This document shows, in pieces, positions 36,284-44,842 of a stretch of DNA of 64,000 bases; position 1 is the stretch's first letter, and each line of letters begins with the position of its first letter. The position numbers and the translations under genes were made by a program. The stretch is from Blastomonas natatoria (GTDB lineage: Bacteria > Pseudomonadota > Alphaproteobacteria > Sphingomonadales > Sphingomonadaceae), in the NCBI RefSeq assembly GCF_003201955.1, contig NZ_QJJM01000016.1:31334-95333 (forward strand). Reading direction: 5' to 3'. The notes under the pieces are model-generated. The model searched no databases, was not told the DNA's origin, and saw nothing but the letters and a program-made list of their open reading frames with translations.

Positions 36284-37585
36284 TCAGCCGGCGAGACGCA
36301 AATGGCCGCTGGGGCGTTCAAGCGACGCGGGCTGGTCGGGCCAGATGCCGCGCGTGTCGTAGACGATCTTGCCAGCGCGTTCGGCCAGCGGGATCGACTT
36401 GAACACGTCATGATCGACCAGCACGATGAACAGGTCGCAGCTTTCGATCGCATCATCGACATCGATCAGGCTTGCACCCAGTCCCTCATAGGCGGGTGGC
36501 AGCACCTGGGCATAGGGCTCGACGATGCTGATCCGTTCCCCGAATTTCTGCGCCAGCGCCAGCGCGACCTTGTTGGCAGGGCTCTCGCGGAAATCGTCGA
36601 TATTCGCCTTGAAGGCGAGGCCCAGGCACGCGACCTTCGCATCCGGATTGGCCTCGATCAGTCCGCCTGCCTTGGCGAGCACATGATCGACCTTGCCGTC
36701 ATTGACCCAGCGCGCGGTGCGGATCAGCGGGGTTTCGTCCGGGGCGCCGTGGATGATGAACCAGGGGTCGACCGCGATGCAATGCCCGCCGACGCCGGGG
36801 CCGGGCTGCAGGATATTGACGCGCGGATGCCGGTTGGCGAGGCGGATGACCTCCCACACGTCGAGCCCCATGCGGTCGGCGACGATCGACAGTTCGTTGG
36901 CAAAGGCAATGTTGACGTCGCGATAGGCATTCTCGACCAGCTTGGTCATTTCCGCCGAACGCGCATCCGTCGTGATGCATTCTCCGCGCACGAAGCGCCG
37001 ATAGAAGGTCAGCGCCTTGCGCGCGCAGCGCGGCGTGATCCCGCCGATCGAGCGGTCATTGTTGGTCAGTTCCTCCAGAATGCGGCCGGGCAGTACGCGC
37101 TCGGGGCAGTAGGCGATGGCGATATCGGGAATGTCGCTGGTCAGGCCCGGTACCTTGAGATCGGGGCGCAGCTTCGCGATCAGGTCGCGCATTTCTTCGG
37201 TGGTGCCGACGGGCGATGTCGATTCGAGAATGATGCAGTCGCCCTGCTTGAGCACGGCGGCGATGCTGCTCGCGGCCTGCAGCACATAACTGATATCAGG
37301 CGCGTGCTTGTCGTCGAACGGGGTCGGTACGGCGATGACGAACACATCGGACGGTTCGACCTGAAGCGAGGTTCGCAGCATCCCGCGCGAAACCACGCCC
37401 TGGACCAACCCGTCCAGATCGACTTCCTCGATATGGATGCGGCCCTCGGCAATGGTACTGACAACATGTTCGGAGACATCCACGCCCAGCACCCGACAAC
37501 CCGAGCGCGCAATGATTGCTGCGGTGGGAAGTCCGATATAGCCAAGGCCCAGAACGCAAACTTCAGGCTTTTTCTCGGACAGCAT
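36284..37585 (-). CDS. wecC: UDP-N-acetyl-D-mannosamine 6-dehydrogenase
   Basis: A 433-residue UDP-sugar dehydrogenase that makes UDP-ManNAcA by two NAD-dependent oxidations. It has an N-terminal Rossmann motif (GLGYIGLPTA), VPTPFDDKHAPDISYV typical of the WecC subgroup, catalytic Cys in GVGGHCIAVDPWF, and C-terminal domain GLAFKANIDDFRESPA. Substrate preference (ManNAc versus GlcNAc) is by family likeness. The epimerase follows 19 nt downstream, supporting a nucleotide-sugar pathway for a capsular or exopolysaccharide. No glycosyltransferases of that pathway are adjacent. Confidence 0.9.
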   Translation of the reverse strand: MLSEKKPEVCVLGLGYIGLPTAAIIARSGCRVLGVDVSEHVVSTIAEGRIHIEEVDLDGLVQGVVSRGMLRTSLQVEPSDVFVIAVPTPFDDKHAPDISYVLQAASSIAAVLKQGDCIILESTSPVGTTEEMRDLIAKLRPDLKVPGLTSDIPDIAIAYCPERVLPGRILEELTNNDRSIGGITPRCARKALTFYRRFVRGECITTDARSAEMTKLVENAYRDVNIAFANELSIVADRMGLDVWEVIRLANRHPRVNILQPGPGVGGHCIAVDPWFIIHGAPDETPLIRTARWVNDGKVDHVLAKAGGLIEANPDAKVACLGLAFKANIDDFRESPANKVALALAQKFGERISIVEPYAQVLPPAYEGLGASLIDVDDAIESCDLFIVLVDHDVFKSIPLAERAGKIVYDTRGIWPDQPASLERPSGHLRLAG

Positions 37586-37756
37586 GCTCAATCCCCGGTG
37601 ATGGCTGGTTGTGCTGGGTGCCAGGCTGCACACCATAGGGGCTGGGTGTAGCTGCGTCCCAGTTAAAAAACCGGTAAGCAGTCGTAAAATCGGTGCCTAT
37701 GCCTAGCGCGCGAACGGCCAGAAACTGAACTCTGCCACCTGCGCGATGAATACAAT

Positions 37757-37794
37757 AAAAAAGGGCGGCCCTTGGGAGCCGCCCTTTTCCGTAT
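37757..37794. terminator. Rho-independent terminator after small membrane protein
   Basis: The stem AAGGGCGGC / GCCGCCCTT with loop CCTTGGGA is flanked by A and T runs. It sits 18 nt past the stop of the small membrane protein gene on the minus strand and can also terminate the other direction. Confidence 0.85.
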
Positions 37795-37812
37795 AGCTTG
37801 CGCCTGATGAAA

Positions 37813-38034
37813 TCAGGGGCTGTTCGGCTCATCGTCGTCAGCGATGACGATGATGCCGCCGATGACGGCAGCAGCAGCGACGACACCAATGATGATTCCG
37901 GTGCTGCCTTCAGCTTCGCTCTCTTCGCTCGAGACAGCCGACACGCGTCCGGCAGCCTGGGCGAGAACCGGAGCGCCGACCATCGTGGTCAGAGCGATCG
38001 CGGCCATGGTGGCTTTGAACATTTTCATTTTCAT
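37813..38034 (-). CDS. Small exported membrane protein of unknown function
   Basis: A 73-residue protein with an ideal signal peptide (KMKMFKATMAAIALTTMVGAPVLAQA), then an SSEESEAEGS acidic patch. A second hydrophobic helix GIIIGVVAAAAVIGGIIVI and a short acidic C-terminal tail (ADDDEPNSP) follow. A GGGG element lies just before ATGAAAATG. It has its own terminator, so it is a single, strongly delimited transcript. I do not recognise a family. Secreted/anchored small proteins of this form occur in sphingomonads; a surface or regulatory role is speculative. Confidence 0.72.
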   Translation of the reverse strand: MKMKMFKATMAAIALTTMVGAPVLAQAAGRVSAVSSEESEAEGSTGIIIGVVAAAAVIGGIIVIADDDEPNSP

Positions 38035-38184
38035 AATCCCCAATATTGGAGTGTTTTCGTTCAATCGCGGAATGCCACAGGTTCATTCATGTTGCAAGTG
38101 CGAAATGAGCGCGGTCTGCCAAATCGAACGAGAAAACTGCGGTACCGGCCAGGCCAGGGGCTTCCGGTGCCAGACGCAACACAT

Positions 38185-38907
38185 TCAGCGGATATCCGGA
38201 TACATGTCCTTGAGCCGATGGCGCATGCCGAAGGTCCATGCCAGCCCGACCTTGAGATAGATGTAGTTGGCCTTGAGCGGCCCCCATGCCGCAATGCGGC
38301 GATCGGACGTGATGACCGGCTTGCGCGTCATCTTGAGCTTTCCGATCCGTGCAAAGCCGATGCACAGATCGGCTTCCTCCATGATCGTCGCGTCGGCCGG
38401 TATGCCGCCAATGCGAAGAAAATCGGCGCGGCGGAAGAACATTGCATGGTCGCCGAACAGCAGCCTCACGCCCCGCACGAACAGATGCGGATGGGTTATG
38501 GCCGGGTAATAGGTCTTCCACCAATTGTGCGCGGTGGTGAACCAGCGGGTCTTTTTGCCCCGAATGATCGGCATGAACGTGGCCAGCGAGATGCGCGGAT
38601 CCTGCAGTACCGCACGAACGTGCGCAATGGCATCGGTCGGCAGCAGGCTGTCGGCGTGCAGGATGCAGATGACTTCGCCCTGCGCCTGATCGACGCCGAA
38701 ATTGATCTGCGGCCCCCGCCCACGGGTCGGCGAGACCATGGTGCGCCACCCTGCCGCAATGGCTAGCGCGAGGGTGTCGTCGTCGCTGTCCCCGTCGACC
38801 AGCAGGATTTCGTCGGGCTGCGGATCGAGCGCGGCGACATTGGCGATGGTCGCGGGCAGCGCCCTGGCTTCGTTCAGCGCCGGTATCATCAAGGTGACCC
38901 GGTTCAT
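38185..38907 (-). CDS. TIGR04283-type glycosyltransferase (arsenosugar biosynthesis family)
   Basis: A 240-residue GT-A fold family 2 transferase with the LMIPALNEARALPATIANV start, the LVDGDSDDDTLA nucleotide site, and CILHADSLLP for the metal-binding region. A FFRRADFLRIGGIPADATIMEEAD stretch completes the catalytic half. The family name comes from arsenosugar gene clusters, but members also occur without arsenic genes. The gene overlaps the upstream DUF2064 gene by 4 nt. No arsenic resistance or methyltransferase genes are nearby, so the sugar acceptor is unknown. Confidence 0.87.
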   Translation of the reverse strand: MNRVTLMIPALNEARALPATIANVAALDPQPDEILLVDGDSDDDTLALAIAAGWRTMVSPTRGRGPQINFGVDQAQGEVICILHADSLLPTDAIAHVRAVLQDPRISLATFMPIIRGKKTRWFTTAHNWWKTYYPAITHPHLFVRGVRLLFGDHAMFFRRADFLRIGGIPADATIMEEADLCIGFARIGKLKMTRKPVITSDRRIAAWGPLKANYIYLKVGLAWTFGMRHRLKDMYPDIR

Positions 38908-39497
38908 GCCAGTTTCCCCAGATACGGCCAGCGGGCCAGATCGTCGGGCCGGTCGCAATCGGCGAGCATCGGCAGTAGCGCGACGCTGAGGCCCAGGGCA
39001 TCGCAGCGGCGGATCGTTTCGGGAAACACGGCTTCGGTGCTCCAGGGCATGTCGGTCAGCAGTTCGGGACGCGCTCTTTGCATCCCGATCAGATAATAGC
39101 CGCCGTCCTCCGCCGGACCGATCACGACGTCATGGTCATCAAGGGCATCCATGGCGCTGGCGACGATGCCGCTGGTGAGATCAGGCGTGTCTGCGCCGAA
39201 GAAGACATGCGGACCGGCCCGGCTGGCATCGATCAACCGTTCGCTCAGCCCCCCTTCGGCCTGTTGCACCAGATGCGGGCCATCGCCCAGCCACCGACGA
39301 AAGGCCAGCTCGTCTGCGCCGGCATAGCGCACTTCGACCGGCGCTCCGGCCTCCAGCAGCAGGTCTACCGTCCGCTTCGCCAGGTGCCTGTGGACACGCG
39401 CCGCACCTTCCTCGCCCAGCGCAGGGATCAGCCGCGTCTTGGCATAGCCCGGGTGCGGATATTTGGCGAACAGCACGAGATCGGGGAATGCAGGCAT
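38904..39497 (-). CDS. TIGR04282/DUF2064 family nucleotidyl- or glycosyltransferase-like protein
   Basis: A 197-residue protein with the DUF2064 pattern: FAKYPHPGYAKTRLIPALGEEGAARVHR, HVFFGADTPDLTSGIVASAM and IGPAEDGGYYLIG. The fold resembles nucleotidyltransferases. Paired with a TIGR04283 transferase, it forms the couple named for arsenosugar biosynthesis. Translation of the partner starts inside its last codons (4-nt overlap). The in-frame upstream start at 39578 is less likely than MPAFPDLVLF at 39497. Confidence 0.87.
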   Translation of the reverse strand: MPAFPDLVLFAKYPHPGYAKTRLIPALGEEGAARVHRHLAKRTVDLLLEAGAPVEVRYAGADELAFRRWLGDGPHLVQQAEGGLSERLIDASRAGPHVFFGADTPDLTSGIVASAMDALDDHDVVIGPAEDGGYYLIGMQRARPELLTDMPWSTEAVFPETIRRCDALGLSVALLPMLADCDRPDDLARWPYLGKLA

Positions 39498-39600
39498 CGA
39501 GAAAGGCTTAGCGCACCAGTATGGGGAAACAAGCCTTGCATCGCTGCCATGCCGCCATATGGTGCGCGCCCCGGCCACCCGTCCCCAAGGAGCCTCGCCT

Positions 39601-40233
39601 ATGTCCGATGTCCTGCTGTTCGATTACTGGCGCTCGTCGGCCAGCTATCGCGTTCGCATCGCGCTCAATCTCAAGGGCATTGCCTATCATGCTGTCCCAA
39701 CCGACCTTCTGGCCCGGGAGCAGAAGGCCCCCGATTACGTGGCACGCAATCCGCAGGGCCTGGTGCCGATGCTGCATATCGACGGACTTGATCTGACCCA
39801 GTCGCTGGCCATCATCGACTATCTGGACATGACGCGACCCGACCCGCGGCTGATTCCGACGGACCCTGCCGCACGCGCGGCGACGCTGGCGCGGGCGATG
39901 ATCATCATTGCCGACATTCACCCGCTCAACAACCTGCGCATGCTCCATTATCTCAAGAACGAGATGGGCCACGATCAGGCCGCGATCGACACATGGTATC
40001 GCCACTGGATCGCCGAAGGCTTTGCCGCGCTTGAAAAGCTTGCGCCGGAGACTGGCCTTTTCGGTGGGGACACGCCCGATCTTGTCGATCTGTGTCTGGT
40101 GCCGCAGGTGGCCAATGCGCGCCGCTTTGAACTCGATATGGCGCCCTATCCCAGACTGACCCGGATCGACGGTGAGCTGCAGGCGTTGCCAGCCTTTGCG
40201 GCAGCCCATCCTGAACAGGTCAAGCCAGCATGA
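39601..40233 (+). CDS. maiA: Maleylacetoacetate isomerase (zeta-class glutathione S-transferase)
   Basis: A 210-residue GST-zeta enzyme isomerising maleylacetoacetate to fumarylacetoacetate in tyrosine/homogentisate catabolism. The glutathione and catalytic motif SSASYRVRIALNLK is near the N-terminus, with a NPQGLVPMLH turn and LTQSLAIIDYLD, and the C-terminal zeta-class DLVDLCLVPQVANARRF. The stop overlaps the receptor start by 4 nt (ATGA). The start at 39601 is unambiguous; an upstream frame start at 39463 would include the divergent gene's leader. Confidence 0.94.
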   Translation: MSDVLLFDYWRSSASYRVRIALNLKGIAYHAVPTDLLAREQKAPDYVARNPQGLVPMLHIDGLDLTQSLAIIDYLDMTRPDPRLIPTDPAARAATLARAMIIIADIHPLNNLRMLHYLKNEMGHDQAAIDTWYRHWIAEGFAALEKLAPETGLFGGDTPDLVDLCLVPQVANARRFELDMAPYPRLTRIDGELQALPAFAAAHPEQVKPA

Positions 40234-42359
40234 GAGCTCCAGCTCGAAGCCTCCTGCTGGCGACCAGCATTCCTGTCCTGATTGCGGCCAGCCCGATCCA
40301 GGCGCAGCAGGCACCCGTTGCCGACGAGGCTGCTTCCGGCCAGACCGTCAGCTGGCCCGATGCACCGATCACCGTGGTCGGCCAGCCGCTGGCGCTGCCG
40401 ATCGGTGACCGGGCCTATAGCGTGACCACGGTTACGCCCGAGATGCTGGCCAACGAGCCCAGCCAGCGCCTGGAAAATGCGCTGCGCCTGGTTCCCGGCT
40501 TGCAGCAGTTCCGCCGGTCCGACGCGCGCAGCGCCAACCCGACCAGCCAGGGTGTTACCCTGCGCGGTCTTGGCGGCAATGCGTCGAGCCGCGTACTGAT
40601 GCTGCTCGATGGTGTTCCGCAAAGTGATCCGTTCGGCGGCTGGATCAGCTTTCCGGGCTATGACGCGCTCAACCTTGCCGGCGTCCGCGTGAGGCGTGGC
40701 GGCGGCACCGGCAGCGATGGGCCAGGCGCGCTGGCAGGAACGATAGAGCTCGACAGCGCAGGCATCCGGGCCGACCAGTCGAACGTCTATGCAGATCTCG
40801 CTTATGGCAGCCGCGATTCGCTGGAGGCCAGCCTCGGCACAAGCCAGGCCTTGGGGCAGGGTGGGCTCACACTCTCTGCCCAATATGCGCGCGGTGACGG
40901 GTTCATCCCGGTCATCGCCGCACAGCGTGGCACCGTGGATCGGCCCGCTCCCTTCGAGCAACTCGGTGTCAATCTGCGCTTCGTCGCGCCGATCAGTGCC
41001 ACCACCGAATTGCAGGCCAGCGCGCGCGCATTCACCGACGAGCGCGAGCGCGGATTTGCCTTTAGCGACAATCGCAACGAGGGCGCAGATGCAAGCCTCA
41101 GGCTTGTCGGGCGGGGCAGTCTGCCCTGGTCGGCGCTGGCCTATGTCCAGGTCCGCAGCTTTGAAAGCAGCTTTGCCGCGGTGAGTGCCGATCGGTCGAC
41201 GGCAACGCAGAGCCTGGACCAGTACAACACACCTTCGACAGGTCTGGGCGCGCGCGCCGAAATTCGTCCTTCGCTGGGCAGTGCGGGCGAGTTGCGCCTC
41301 GGCGCCGAATGGCGGCGAACGACCGGCGAGACCCGCGAGCTGTTCACCTTTGTCGCGGGCAGCCCGACCCGCTTGCGCCGGGCGGGTGGCGCCAGCGAGA
41401 CGCTGGGCGCCTTCGCCGAGGCAAGCTGGCAGGCGAGCCCCGATCTGCTGCTGACCGGCGGCGGACGGCTGGACTATTGGCGGCTGACCGATGGCCGTCT
41501 GAACGAAACGGTCCTGGCTACGGGGGCGCCGTTGACCAGCACGGCGTTTGAAGATCGCAGCGGGTGGGAAGGCACGGGCCGGGTCGGATTTGCCTGGGAT
41601 GCGGCAGGGTTGCTGAAAATTCGCGGTGCCGGCTATCTCGGCTGGCGTCTGCCGACGCTGAACGAATTGTATCGGCCCTTCCGCGTCGGACCCGACGCCA
41701 CGGCCGCCAACGCGGCGCTGGCACCCGAAAGGCTGCGCGGTGCAGAACTTGGATTCGACTACGAGATCTACACGATCCGGCTGGGCGCCACCCTGTTCTG
41801 GAACCGGCTGGACAATGCCATTGCCAACGTGACGCTGGCGCGCGGGCCGGGGACCTTTCCGGGCGTGGGCTTCGTGTCCGCAGCGGGCAGTTTCAGCCAG
41901 CGGCAGAATCTGGACGCTGTCGAAGCCAGGGGCGTCGAGCTCGAGGCGCGCGCCGATATTGGCGATTTCGACGTGATGGCGGCCTATAGCTATGTCGATG
42001 CCGAGGTGCGGGCGGCGCCGGGCCAGGCCGCAATCGACGGACGCAGGCCTGCGCAGGTGCCGCGCCATTTCGCCACCGGATCGGTCGGCTGGTTTCCTGA
42101 TGGCGGCGACAGCGGATTCAATCTCACGGCCCGCTATACGGGGTCGCAGTTCGAGGATGATCTGGGGCAGCTTTCCCTCGATGACGCCGTCACCCTGGAT
42201 GCCCGCGCCGCGCTGCGGATAAACCGGCAGTTGCTGGTGGAACTGCGCGGCGAGAATCTGTTCGATACGACCGTGCAGGCAGGGATCAGCGGTCCCGGCA
42301 TCATCGAACGTGCCAGCCCGCGAACGATTTGGCTTGGCCTTAAACTGGACATTGAATAG
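40230..42359 (+). CDS. TonB-dependent outer-membrane receptor encoded between maiA and marR
   Basis: A 709-residue outer-membrane receptor with a signal peptide (about residues 1-25). A TonB-box-like ITVVGQP segment (about 46-53), a plug domain (about 60-170, with a SQGVTLRGLGGNASSRVLMLLDGVPQSD signature) and a 22-stranded barrel ending in an aromatic-rich RTIWLGLKLDIE strand follow. Receptors of this architecture import siderophores, vitamin B12 or sugars. Lying inside a homogentisate-degradation gene group, it may import an aromatic compound or metal chelator; that is inference. The ATG overlaps the maiA stop by 4 nt. Confidence 0.94.
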   Translation: MRAPARSLLLATSIPVLIAASPIQAQQAPVADEAASGQTVSWPDAPITVVGQPLALPIGDRAYSVTTVTPEMLANEPSQRLENALRLVPGLQQFRRSDARSANPTSQGVTLRGLGGNASSRVLMLLDGVPQSDPFGGWISFPGYDALNLAGVRVRRGGGTGSDGPGALAGTIELDSAGIRADQSNVYADLAYGSRDSLEASLGTSQALGQGGLTLSAQYARGDGFIPVIAAQRGTVDRPAPFEQLGVNLRFVAPISATTELQASARAFTDERERGFAFSDNRNEGADASLRLVGRGSLPWSALAYVQVRSFESSFAAVSADRSTATQSLDQYNTPSTGLGARAEIRPSLGSAGELRLGAEWRRTTGETRELFTFVAGSPTRLRRAGGASETLGAFAEASWQASPDLLLTGGGRLDYWRLTDGRLNETVLATGAPLTSTAFEDRSGWEGTGRVGFAWDAAGLLKIRGAGYLGWRLPTLNELYRPFRVGPDATAANAALAPERLRGAELGFDYEIYTIRLGATLFWNRLDNAIANVTLARGPGTFPGVGFVSAAGSFSQRQNLDAVEARGVELEARADIGDFDVMAAYSYVDAEVRAAPGQAAIDGRRPAQVPRHFATGSVGWFPDGGDSGFNLTARYTGSQFEDDLGQLSLDDAVTLDARAALRINRQLLVELRGENLFDTTVQAGISGPGIIERASPRTIWLGLKLDIE

Positions 42360-42374
42360 CCTGACCAGCGCACC

Positions 42375-42827
42375 ATGACCCGCAGCATCACCCACCTTGC
42401 CGATTTCCTGCCGTATCGCCTTTCGGTCACGTCGAATGCGGTGAGCGATCTCATCGCGCGCGAATACAGGTCGCGTTTCGGCCTGAAGATTCCGGAATGG
42501 CGGGTGATGGCGGTGCTTGGCGATGTCGGCGAGGCCACGCAGCGCGAACTGGTGGCCGCAACACGCATGGACAAGGTCGCGGTCAACCGCGCCACCAAGA
42601 CACTGGGAGAGCGGGCGCTGATCCAGCGTGCGCCGAACATGGCCGATGGTCGCTCGCATCATCTCGCGCTGACCGCCGCTGGTCGAGCGCTTTATGCCGA
42701 GATCATGCCGCTGGCGCTGCAGATGGAGGGGCAGGTCATGACCGTCCTCAGCGACACCGAACGGCTTCAGCTTTCCGGGCTGCTCGGCAAGCTGCTCGCC
42801 CGCGCAGATGCTCTGACCGATGACTGA
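42375..42827 (+). CDS. MarR family transcriptional regulator
   Basis: A 150-residue winged-helix regulator. A helix-turn-helix (EATQRELVAATRMDKVAVNRATKTL, about residues 55-80) is followed by a wing (MADGRSHHLALTAAGRA) and a C-terminal dimer helix. It follows the receptor by 15 nt and precedes the fumarylacetoacetase gene, so it is a likely local repressor of the group responding to an aromatic ligand. A perfect 16-bp palindrome overlapping a putative -10 upstream of the next gene is a candidate operator. Confidence 0.92.
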   Translation: MTRSITHLADFLPYRLSVTSNAVSDLIAREYRSRFGLKIPEWRVMAVLGDVGEATQRELVAATRMDKVAVNRATKTLGERALIQRAPNMADGRSHHLALTAAGRALYAEIMPLALQMEGQVMTVLSDTERLQLSGLLGKLLARADALTDD

Positions 42828-42844
42828 GCGCCATGGGTCGGGCC

Positions 42845-42885
42845 TTGCATCCAAGTTTCAATTGATACTATGCTGCGCGCAGCAT
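42845..42885 (+). promoter_or_regulatory. Candidate promoter with overlapping 16-bp palindrome (possible MarR operator)
   Basis: TTGCAT (42845-42850), an 18-nt spacer and TATGCT (42869-42874) form a plausible sigma-70-type promoter 50 nt before the fumarylacetoacetase ATG. The perfect palindrome ATGCTGCGCGCAGCAT (42870-42885) overlaps the -10, the usual position for repressor binding. Its assignment to the adjacent MarR protein is inference. Confidence 0.42.
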
Positions 42886-42923
42886 TCTCGCATTCCGGCA
42901 ACAGCAAAAGGTAGCCGCATCCC

Positions 42924-43931
42924 ATGAAGCTTGCATCTCTCAAGAGCGGCCGCGACGGTCATCTCGTTGTGGTTTCCAATGATCTCGCCTGGTATGCCGA
43001 TGCCAGCCATCTTGTGCCGACCATGCAGGCGGCGCTCGACGACTGGGACCGCATGGCGCCCTATCTCGAAGTGCTGGCACGGGATCTGGAGCATGCCGCG
43101 ATCCCGCGCGAGCGCTTTCATGAACATGACGCGGCTGCGCCGCTGCCGCGCGCCTATCAATGGGCGGACGGATCGGCTTATGTGAACCATGTGGAGCTGG
43201 TCCGCAAAGCGCGCGGCGCGGAACTTCCCGAAAGCTTCTGGACCGATCCGCTGATGTATCAGGGCGGTTCCGACGACATGCTGGGAGCCCGCGATCCCAT
43301 ATCGCTCAAGGATGAAGCCTGGGGCTGCGATCTGGAGGCCGAAATTGTCGTTGTCACCGGCGATGTGCCACAGGGCGTGACGCCCGAAGAGGCACGTGGC
43401 TATATCCGCCTGGTCGGTCTGGTGAACGATGTGTCGCTGCGCAACCTGATCCCGGACGAGCTGGCCAAGGGCTTCGGTTTCGTCCAGTCCAAGCCGGCCA
43501 GCGCCTTTTCGCCGGTATTCGTGACTCCGGATGCACTCGGCGATTACTGGAAGGATGGCAAGCTGCACCGCAAGCTGCTCGTCGATCTGAACGGCCAGCC
43601 GTTCGGGCGCGCCGTTGCTTCCGATGATTGCACATTCGATTTCGGTGTTCTGATTGCGCATCTTGCCAAGACGCGGCGGGTCCGGGCCGGTTCGATCATC
43701 GGATCGGGTACCGTCTCCAACCGTGACAGCGATGGTGGTCCGGGGCGCCCGGTCAGGGATGGCGGGCTCGGCTATAGCTGCATCGCCGAGGTCCGCATGG
43801 TCGAGAAGATCACCACCGGCGAGATGAAGACGCCGTTCCTGAAACATGGCGATACCGTCCGCATCGATGTGCATGACCACAGGGAGCACACGATCTTCGG
43901 CGCGATCGAGCAGACCGTACAGGTCGGATGA
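42924..43931 (+). CDS. Fumarylacetoacetate hydrolase family protein
   Basis: A 335-residue FAH-superfamily enzyme, most likely fumarylacetoacetase. The SKPASAFSPVFVTPDAL, DCTFDFGVLIAHLAK, GSIIGSGTVSNRDSDG and FLKHGDTVRIDV stretches match the bacterial FAH group. Metal ligand acidic residues lie in the CDLEAEIVVV strand. It would hydrolyse fumarylacetoacetate to fumarate and acetoacetate, the step after MaiA. The upstream MarR gene and the TonB-dependent receptor suggest regulated uptake and degradation of an aromatic compound. Homogentisate dioxygenase is not in the window. Confidence 0.9.
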   Translation: MKLASLKSGRDGHLVVVSNDLAWYADASHLVPTMQAALDDWDRMAPYLEVLARDLEHAAIPRERFHEHDAAAPLPRAYQWADGSAYVNHVELVRKARGAELPESFWTDPLMYQGGSDDMLGARDPISLKDEAWGCDLEAEIVVVTGDVPQGVTPEEARGYIRLVGLVNDVSLRNLIPDELAKGFGFVQSKPASAFSPVFVTPDALGDYWKDGKLHRKLLVDLNGQPFGRAVASDDCTFDFGVLIAHLAKTRRVRAGSIIGSGTVSNRDSDGGPGRPVRDGGLGYSCIAEVRMVEKITTGEMKTPFLKHGDTVRIDVHDHREHTIFGAIEQTVQVG

Positions 43932-43940
43932 AGCCATGGC

Positions 43941-43968
43941 GACCTGCGTCCGACCGGGGACGCAGGTC
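43941..43968. terminator. Convergent hairpin after fumarylacetoacetase gene
   Basis: A perfect 11-bp stem GACCTGCGTCC / GGACGCAGGTC lies in the gap between convergent genes, with no U-run. Possible terminator for one or both strands. Confidence 0.5.
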
Positions 43969-43976
43969 CGAAGGCG

Positions 43977-44633
43977 TCAGCGGATCGGCGAATCCGGTGC
44001 CAGCCGCATGTCGAGATAATTGTCGACCGAATGCATCAGATCGTCGAGCTCGTGCTCGAAGAAATGGTTGGCGCGGCTGATCTCGTCATGATGAATGGTG
44101 ATGTGCTTCTGCGTGCGCAGCTTGTCGACCAGCTTCTGCACGGCGCCGGGCGTCACCACCGTGTCCGCAGCGCCCTGAACGATGATGCCCGAGGCGGGGC
44201 AAGGTGCAAGGAAGCTGAAATCGTACATGTTCGCTGGCGGTGCGACCGAGATGAAACCGCGGATTTCCGGGCGGCGCATCAGCAGCTGCATCGCGATGAG
44301 CGCACCGAAGCTGAAGCCTGCGACCCAGGTGGTCTGCGCCTCGGGGTGGAAGCTCTGCACCCAGTCGAGCGCGGCGGCGGCGTCGGACAGTTCGCCGATG
44401 CCGTTGTCGAAAGTGCCCTGGCTGCGGCCGACGCCGCGGAAGTTGAAGCGCAAGGTCGCAAAGCCGCGACGCACGAAGGTCTTGTAGAGCGCCTGGGTGA
44501 TGCGGTCGTTCATCGTGCCGCCGCCCTGGGGATGCGGGTGCAGGATCATGGCAACAGGTGCACGCGGGCGAGGGGCAGGGCTGAAGCGGCCCTCAAGGCG
44601 GCCTTCGGGACCGGGGAAGATGACAGCGGGCAT
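43977..44633 (-). CDS. Alpha/beta hydrolase (dienelactone hydrolase-like fold)
   Basis: A 218-residue cytosolic alpha/beta hydrolase. The strand-nucleophile region reads TTWVAGFSFGALIAMQLL, with Ser in GFSFG. An oxyanion loop HPHPQGGGTMNDR lies near the N-terminus, a catalytic Asp in VQGAADTVVTP and a His in SRANHFFEHELDD. This family often accompanies cysteine desulfurase genes in alphaproteobacteria; here it is divergent from them. Substrate unknown. Confidence 0.9.
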   Translation of the reverse strand: MPAVIFPGPEGRLEGRFSPAPRPRAPVAMILHPHPQGGGTMNDRITQALYKTFVRRGFATLRFNFRGVGRSQGTFDNGIGELSDAAAALDWVQSFHPEAQTTWVAGFSFGALIAMQLLMRRPEIRGFISVAPPANMYDFSFLAPCPASGIIVQGAADTVVTPGAVQKLVDKLRTQKHITIHHDEISRANHFFEHELDDLMHSVDNYLDMRLAPDSPIR

Positions 44634-44842
44634 GTTTTGCGCTCTTTCGGCTGAACGACAGGTGTCGGCTTGATGAAATTCGGGGCGGCGATAGCTTCAA
44701 GATAAGGTCGCAGCTGTCGCCGGGAAGGGGCGCTATACGCAATCCGCATTACGAAAAGCAACAAAATGCGTGGAATTGGCGCTGGCTGCGGTTACAGGGA
44801 CGCGATGAACCGTTGTCCTGTTCCACACTGCAAGCCAGGCTC

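Noticed and set aside
40146..42854. Very long antisense open frame (about 900 codons) across the TonB-dependent receptor
   Set aside because: It is a shadow of codon bias in GC-rich DNA: no ribosome binding site, no recognisable domains and low-complexity Arg/Gln-rich translation, while the opposite strand encodes a complete receptor.
43941..43968. Strong rho-independent terminator
   Set aside because: The stem is perfect, but no U-run follows on either strand, so it is listed only as a possible terminator.
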